A stretch of DNA of 10,544 bases from Pseudomonadota bacterium (GTDB lineage Bacteria > Pseudomonadota > Gammaproteobacteria > Steroidobacterales > Steroidobacteraceae). Every line of letters starts with the position of its first letter. The first letter of the stretch is position 1. The notes under the pieces are model-generated. The model searched no databases. It was not told the DNA's origin and saw only the letters and a program-made list of their open reading frames with translations. A program made the translations under genes and the position numbers. Location of the stretch: the NCBI GenBank assembly GCA_023433465.1, contig JAEZCR010000303.1, positions 1 through 10,544 of the forward strand. The letters run 5' to 3'. Of this stretch, positions 7,908-10,544 are shown piece by piece.

Positions 7908-8845
7908 ATTCGCTCGGCATGATCGGCCTCGGCCGCATGGGCTCGAACATGTCGCGCCGTCTCGCGCGCGCGGGGATCCGCTGCGTGGTACATGACGCCG
8001 ATCCGGATGCCGTGAAGGCGATGGTTGCGACCGGCATCGCCGGCGCGGCCACGCTGCGCGAACTGGTTGCGGCGCTTTCGCCGCCGCGCGCGGTCTGGAT
8101 CATGGTGCCCGCGAACGTGGTCGACTCGGTGATCGATCAACTCGCGCCGCTGTTGCAGGCAGGGGACATCGTGATCGACGGCGGCAATTCCTACTACCGC
8201 GACGACGCGCGCCGGGGCGCGGCCCTCGCGAAATCCGGTCTGCACTACGTGGATGTCGGAACGAGCGGGGGAGTCGCCGGACTCGAGCGCGGTTACTGCC
8301 TCATGATCGGCGGGCCAGAAGCGCCCGTGCGGCAGCTCGAGCCGGTCTTCGCCGCGCTCGCGCCGGGTGACGATGGAAAGTCGGCCGAAGGCGGAACCGA
8401 ATCGCGCGGCTATCTGCATTGCGGTCCGCACGGCGCGGGCCATTTCGTCAAGATGATTCACAACGGCATCGAATACGGTCTCATGGCCGCGTATGCCGAG
8501 GGTCTCAACATCCTGCACCAATCGCCGGATCACGAGTACGACCTGCCGCGGATCACCGAGCTGTGGCGGCATGGCAGCGTCATCACATCCTGGCTGCTCG
8601 ATCTCACCGCGAACGCGCTGCGCGAGAACGCTGACCTGGCCCAATTTTCGGGACACGTCGCGGATTCGGGCGAGGGGCGCTGGACGCTCGAAGCCGCGAT
8701 CGAGGAAGCCGTGCCCGCGCCCGTGATCAGCGCAGCGTTGTTCAGCCGCTTCCAGTCGCGCGGCAACGCGGGGTTCGCGGATCGGGTGCTGTCGGCCATG
8801 CGCAAGCAGTTTGGCGGACACGAAGAGAAGAAGAGCGAAGGCTGA
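7904..8845 (+). CDS. gnd: 6-phosphogluconate dehydrogenase, decarboxylating, short form (probably NAD-dependent)
   Basis: Catalyses oxidative decarboxylation of 6-phosphogluconate to ribulose 5-phosphate in the cytoplasm (oxidative pentose phosphate pathway). At 313 residues it belongs to the short class of about 300 residues (YqeC/GndA-like), not the usual class of about 470. Seen: Rossmann motif GLGRMG (8-13); DGGNSYYRD (92-100); substrate-site SGGVAGLERG (121-130); catalytic segment HFVKMIHNGIEYG (180-192) with K183, N187 and E190; DSGEGRW (254-260); and SRF (281-283). The acidic D31 at the end of the second strand (VVHDADP) is typical of NAD+ rather than NADP+ preference, which is an inference from family rules. 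The start is fixed by GGAGG and the ATGA overlap with the unknown gene. The C-terminus ends in a charged tail (HEEKKSEG). No zwf is visible in the window. Confidence 0.95.
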   Translation: MNSLGMIGLGRMGSNMSRRLARAGIRCVVHDADPDAVKAMVATGIAGAATLRELVAALSPPRAVWIMVPANVVDSVIDQLAPLLQAGDIVIDGGNSYYRDDARRGAALAKSGLHYVDVGTSGGVAGLERGYCLMIGGPEAPVRQLEPVFAALAPGDDGKSAEGGTESRGYLHCGPHGAGHFVKMIHNGIEYGLMAAYAEGLNILHQSPDHEYDLPRITELWRHGSVITSWLLDLTANALRENADLAQFSGHVADSGEGRWTLEAAIEEAVPAPVISAALFSRFQSRGNAGFADRVLSAMRKQFGGHEEKKSEG

Positions 8846-8854
8846 CAAGCCGAC

Positions 8855-8871
8855 GCGGCGGCTCGCGCCGC
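8855..8871. terminator. Possible weak hairpin between convergent gnd and usp genes
   Basis: GCGGCG and CGCCGC flank the loop GCTCG in the 54-base gap between the two convergent stop codons. The 6-bp stem is all G/C but has no T-run on either side, so it could slow polymerase or support Rho-dependent ending rather than act as a classical terminator. Confidence 0.3.
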
Positions 8872-8899
8872 AAATCAAGCCGAGGCGCCGGCGATCCGA

Positions 8900-9322
8900 C
8901 TACTTCACGAGCGTGACCGGTCCGCCCGAGAGGTGCACCACCTTCAGCGCCACCGAACCCATGAGCATTCCCTTCACGCGCCCCTGGCCGCGCGTCCCCA
9001 TGACGATTTCGCCGCAGTCGTGGCGCCGCGCGAATTTCACGATGGTCTCGGCCGGTTCGCCTTTCTCGACATGGAAATGCGGCTTCACGCCGTGACGTTT
9101 CGCCGCCTTGCGCGCGGGCGCCAGCGCTTCTTCCGATTGGCGCTCGGTGTATTCGGCGATCATCGACCGCGTGACGAAGCGGCTCGGCGGCAGGGTCGGC
9201 TGTACGTTGATCACGAACAAATCGTCGTATTCACCGCGCCGGTACCGGTCGGCCGCGATCTCGAGCGCTCGCAATGAGCTGGAAGAGCCGTCGACCGGGA
9301 CGAGGATGTTGTTCTTGGCCAT
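8900..9322 (-). CDS. Universal stress protein, UspA family, ATP-binding type
   Basis: A single-domain cytoplasmic Usp protein of 140 residues, the normal family length. It starts with the first strand ILVPVDGSSSS (6-16), where D11 contacts the nucleotide in ATP-binding members. It ends with the full nucleotide loop G-x2-G-x9-G-S (G109, G112, G122, S123), followed by a final strand PVTLVK. ATP-binding Usp proteins act as stress and energy-state adaptors, usually as dimers; the exact target here is unknown. The gene converges on gnd and lies 105 bases downstream of the xylanase stop in the same direction, with a strong terminator between. Only about 49 bases separate that terminator's T-run from the ATG, and a hairpin fills most of them. 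The ribosome site is weak (GGTG within the hairpin), so expression may be structure-controlled or depend on read-through. Confidence 0.95.
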   Translation of the reverse strand: MAKNNILVPVDGSSSSLRALEIAADRYRRGEYDDLFVINVQPTLPPSRFVTRSMIAEYTERQSEEALAPARKAAKRHGVKPHFHVEKGEPAETIVKFARRHDCGEIVMGTRGQGRVKGMLMGSVALKVVHLSGGPVTLVK

Positions 9323-9356
9323 GTGTCACCGCGCTGTAGGAACAGCGAGGTTACAC
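9323..9356 (-). promoter_or_regulatory. Leader hairpin abutting the usp start codon
   Basis: On the minus strand the sequence just before ATG folds into paired blocks of 4, 3 and 6 bases (GTGT/ACAC, ACC/GGT, CGCTGT/ACAGCG) broken by two single mismatches, around a 4-base loop. The pairing ends at the base adjacent to the start codon and includes the only plausible ribosome-binding GGTG. It could block initiation until opened, or be a dimeric protein site at a promoter. The structure is seen; the function is inferred. Confidence 0.5.
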
Positions 9357-9371
9357 GGTCGCCGCCTGGCC

Positions 9372-9402
9372 AAAAAAGGGGGTGGACTCGTAGTCCACCC
9401 CC
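9372..9402 (-). terminator. Intrinsic terminator of the xylanase gene
   Basis: Read on the minus strand, a perfect 10-bp stem (GGGGGTGGAC paired with GTCCACCCCC, plus-strand positions 9378-9387 and 9393-9402) with a 5-base loop is followed at once by six T residues (A-run at 9372-9377 on plus). It begins 24 bases after the xylanase stop codon, the classical Rho-independent form. Confidence 0.9.
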
Positions 9403-9426
9403 GCTTTCCATCCCAGGGGATGTAGA

Positions 9427-10482
9427 TTACGGCGTGTTTCCGTAGCCGATCGCGCCGTTGCAGTGCATCCACTCGCTGTAGCCACCACCGCCGCAGCTGC
9501 CGTTGGCATAGAGGCCGGTGTTGTAGCTTTGCTGCTCGGACTGGCGTGTCTGTCCGTTCACGATGATGTAGTCCACCTGGACGTCGCGATTGCCGCTGTC
9601 GTTGGTGAACGCCACCGTGATGCCGCCGCTCAGCGAGGTCGACGCGGTGTAGTTCTGCATGCTGGTGCCGAGTGTCCAGGTCTGCACGTTCTGGTTGTTC
9701 ACGCGCAGCGTGATCGACTCGCCGCCCGTGCTGCCACGCGCACGCACCGTGAAGCTCTTCGAGCCGCCGCCACTGCTGCTGGACGACGAACTGCTGCTCG
9801 AGCTCGATGACGAAGACGAAGAACTGCTGCTCGTGCCGCCCACCGTGATGTCGGAGCTGCCGCTGCTCTGATAACCCTCGGTGGCCATGACCATGTAGTT
9901 ATGCGTGCCGAGGTTCATGCCGCGAGACGCCCACGCGTCGAAGTGGTTGCCGGTCGTGATCGTGCCGCCCACGCGCTTGCTCTGCCGCACGCTCCAGTAC
10001 TGGTAGAACGTCGCCGTACCGATGATGGACGGCTGGTTCACGCGCTGCGTGCGGTAGATGTCGTACGTACCGCCGTCGCTGGTCACCGTGCCCATGTGGC
10101 CCGAGCCCGGCGGACGCCAGGAGCCCCAGCTGTCGACGATGTAGTACTCCACCAGCGGATTGGTGGTCCAGCCGTACAACGTCAGGTACGAGTTGCCGTT
10201 CGGGTTGAACGAGCCCGAGTAGGTCACCGTGCGCCGGCCGCCCGGGTTCCAGCCCTTGCCGCCGACCCAGTTGTTGATGTTGCTCCACTGCGATGTGTAT
10301 CGACCGCCCGACTGGTTGCAGTAAGTCACGTTGCCACTGTCCTTCCAGAAGGAGAAGTAGTAGCCGTCGTGGGTGCCGGTGGCGTTGTTCGTGAGACATT
10401 GCGCGTTCGCTTGCGAGGCGAACAGGCCGGCGCCGCCGACCAGTGCCGCAAGCATGAGTCTTTTCTTGAAACTAACAATCAT
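9427..10482 (-). CDS. Secreted endo-1,4-beta-xylanase, GH11, with C-terminal CBM60-like module
   Basis: Cleaves internal beta-1,4 links of plant xylan outside the cell, by a retaining mechanism. The 351 residues comprise: a Sec signal peptide (KKR, hydrophobic core, cleavage likely after ANA at residue 27); a GH11 jelly-roll domain about 28-214; a linker of 20 serines (218-237) plus GGG; and a module about 243-351 resembling calcium-dependent xylan-binding CBM60 (VRARGSTGGESITLRVN, NRDVQVDYIIVNGQTRQ, YSEWMHCNG). The nucleophile is E112 in PLVEYYIVDSWG and the acid/base is E202 in MATEGYQSSGSS; the thumb motif PSIIGTATFYQYWSVR (151-166) is intact. C29/C55 and C330/C341 could form disulfides after export. 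The start is supported by AAGGGGG 5 bases upstream. It is monocistronic by its own terminator. Polyserine linkers are typical of Cellvibrionales plant-wall degraders, so a shared ancestry or transfer is possible. Confidence 0.96.
   Translation of the reverse strand: MIVSFKKRLMLAALVGGAGLFASQANAQCLTNNATGTHDGYYFSFWKDSGNVTYCNQSGGRYTSQWSNINNWVGGKGWNPGGRRTVTYSGSFNPNGNSYLTLYGWTTNPLVEYYIVDSWGSWRPPGSGHMGTVTSDGGTYDIYRTQRVNQPSIIGTATFYQYWSVRQSKRVGGTITTGNHFDAWASRGMNLGTHNYMVMATEGYQSSGSSDITVGGTSSSSSSSSSSSSSSSSSSSSGGGSKSFTVRARGSTGGESITLRVNNQNVQTWTLGTSMQNYTASTSLSGGITVAFTNDSGNRDVQVDYIIVNGQTRQSEQQSYNTGLYANGSCGGGGYSEWMHCNGAIGYGNTP
9772..9831 (-). repeat. Polyserine linker (20 consecutive Ser codons)
   Basis: This low-complexity stretch joins the GH11 domain to the CBM60-like module. 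The twenty codons mix AGC, AGT, TCG, TCT, TCA and TCC with no regular unit, so it is kept at the amino-acid level rather than being a simple DNA slippage tract. Such linkers give flexible, protease-tolerant spacing between modules in secreted polysaccharide hydrolases. Confidence 0.9.
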
Positions 10483-10487
10483 GAAAT

Positions 10488-10494
10488 CCCCCTT
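10488..10494 (-). promoter_or_regulatory. Shine-Dalgarno site of the xylanase gene
   Basis: AAGGGGG on the minus strand, 5 bases before the ATG at 10482, in front of a well-formed signal peptide; this fixes the start. The remaining bases to the right edge (10495-10544) include an A-run (T-run on the minus strand) and must hold part of the promoter, but I see no clear -35/-10 pair before the window ends. Confidence 0.7.
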
Positions 10495-10544
10495 CTCATT
10501 GCGCCCGTTGACGAGATTCAGACCGGCGCAAAAAACGATTGATT

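Noticed and set aside
7898..8878. Minus-strand frame of 326 codons opposite gnd
   Set aside because: Exact antisense of a clearly recognised 6-phosphogluconate dehydrogenase with all catalytic motifs intact.

Overview
The window is a GC-rich chromosomal segment, most likely from a gammaproteobacterium of the Xanthomonadales/Steroidobacterales/Nevskiales type. I infer this from base composition, protein style and gene content (an NdvB-type glucan synthase, a short-form 6-phosphogluconate dehydrogenase, and a GH11 xylanase with a polyserine linker and a CBM60-like module). I cannot assign a genus. Extreme GC content produces many long shadow reading frames, especially opposite the glucan synthase; these are left out.

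Layout. (1) Positions 1-6847, minus strand: about 2,280 codons of a cyclic beta-1,2-glucan synthase (NdvB/Cgs family) in one continuous frame. The C-terminal part lies beyond the left edge. (2) Positions 6848-7403: a divergent intergenic region without a convincing gene. It holds a perfect 11-bp hairpin, a canonical G-quadruplex motif, a 12-bp perfect inverted repeat built on TTCGCGAA cores, and an AT-richer patch with a -10-like hexamer. (3) Positions 7404-8845, plus strand: a small protein of unknown function overlapping a short-form, probably NAD-dependent, 6-phosphogluconate dehydrogenase by ATGA. (4) Positions 8900-9322, minus strand: a universal stress protein with an intact ATP-binding motif, convergent with gnd. 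An imperfect hairpin abuts its start codon. (5) Positions 9427-10482, minus strand: a secreted GH11 endo-xylanase with a 20-serine linker and a C-terminal CBM60-like module. It is followed by a strong intrinsic terminator at 9372-9402.

How they fit together. The genes form separate small units rather than one pathway. The glucan synthase makes periplasmic cyclic glucan (osmotic adaptation and host or surface interaction). The gnd pair serves pentose-phosphate/gluconate carbon flow. The stress protein is a cytoplasmic adaptor-type protein. The xylanase is exported to degrade plant xylan. The combination fits a plant-, soil- or litter-associated bacterium that uses hemicellulose. I see no phage, transposon, CRISPR or defence module. 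The most interesting unexplained material is the palindrome-rich control region between ndvB and the gnd operon, the hairpin over the uspA-family start, and the unknown gene coupled to gnd.
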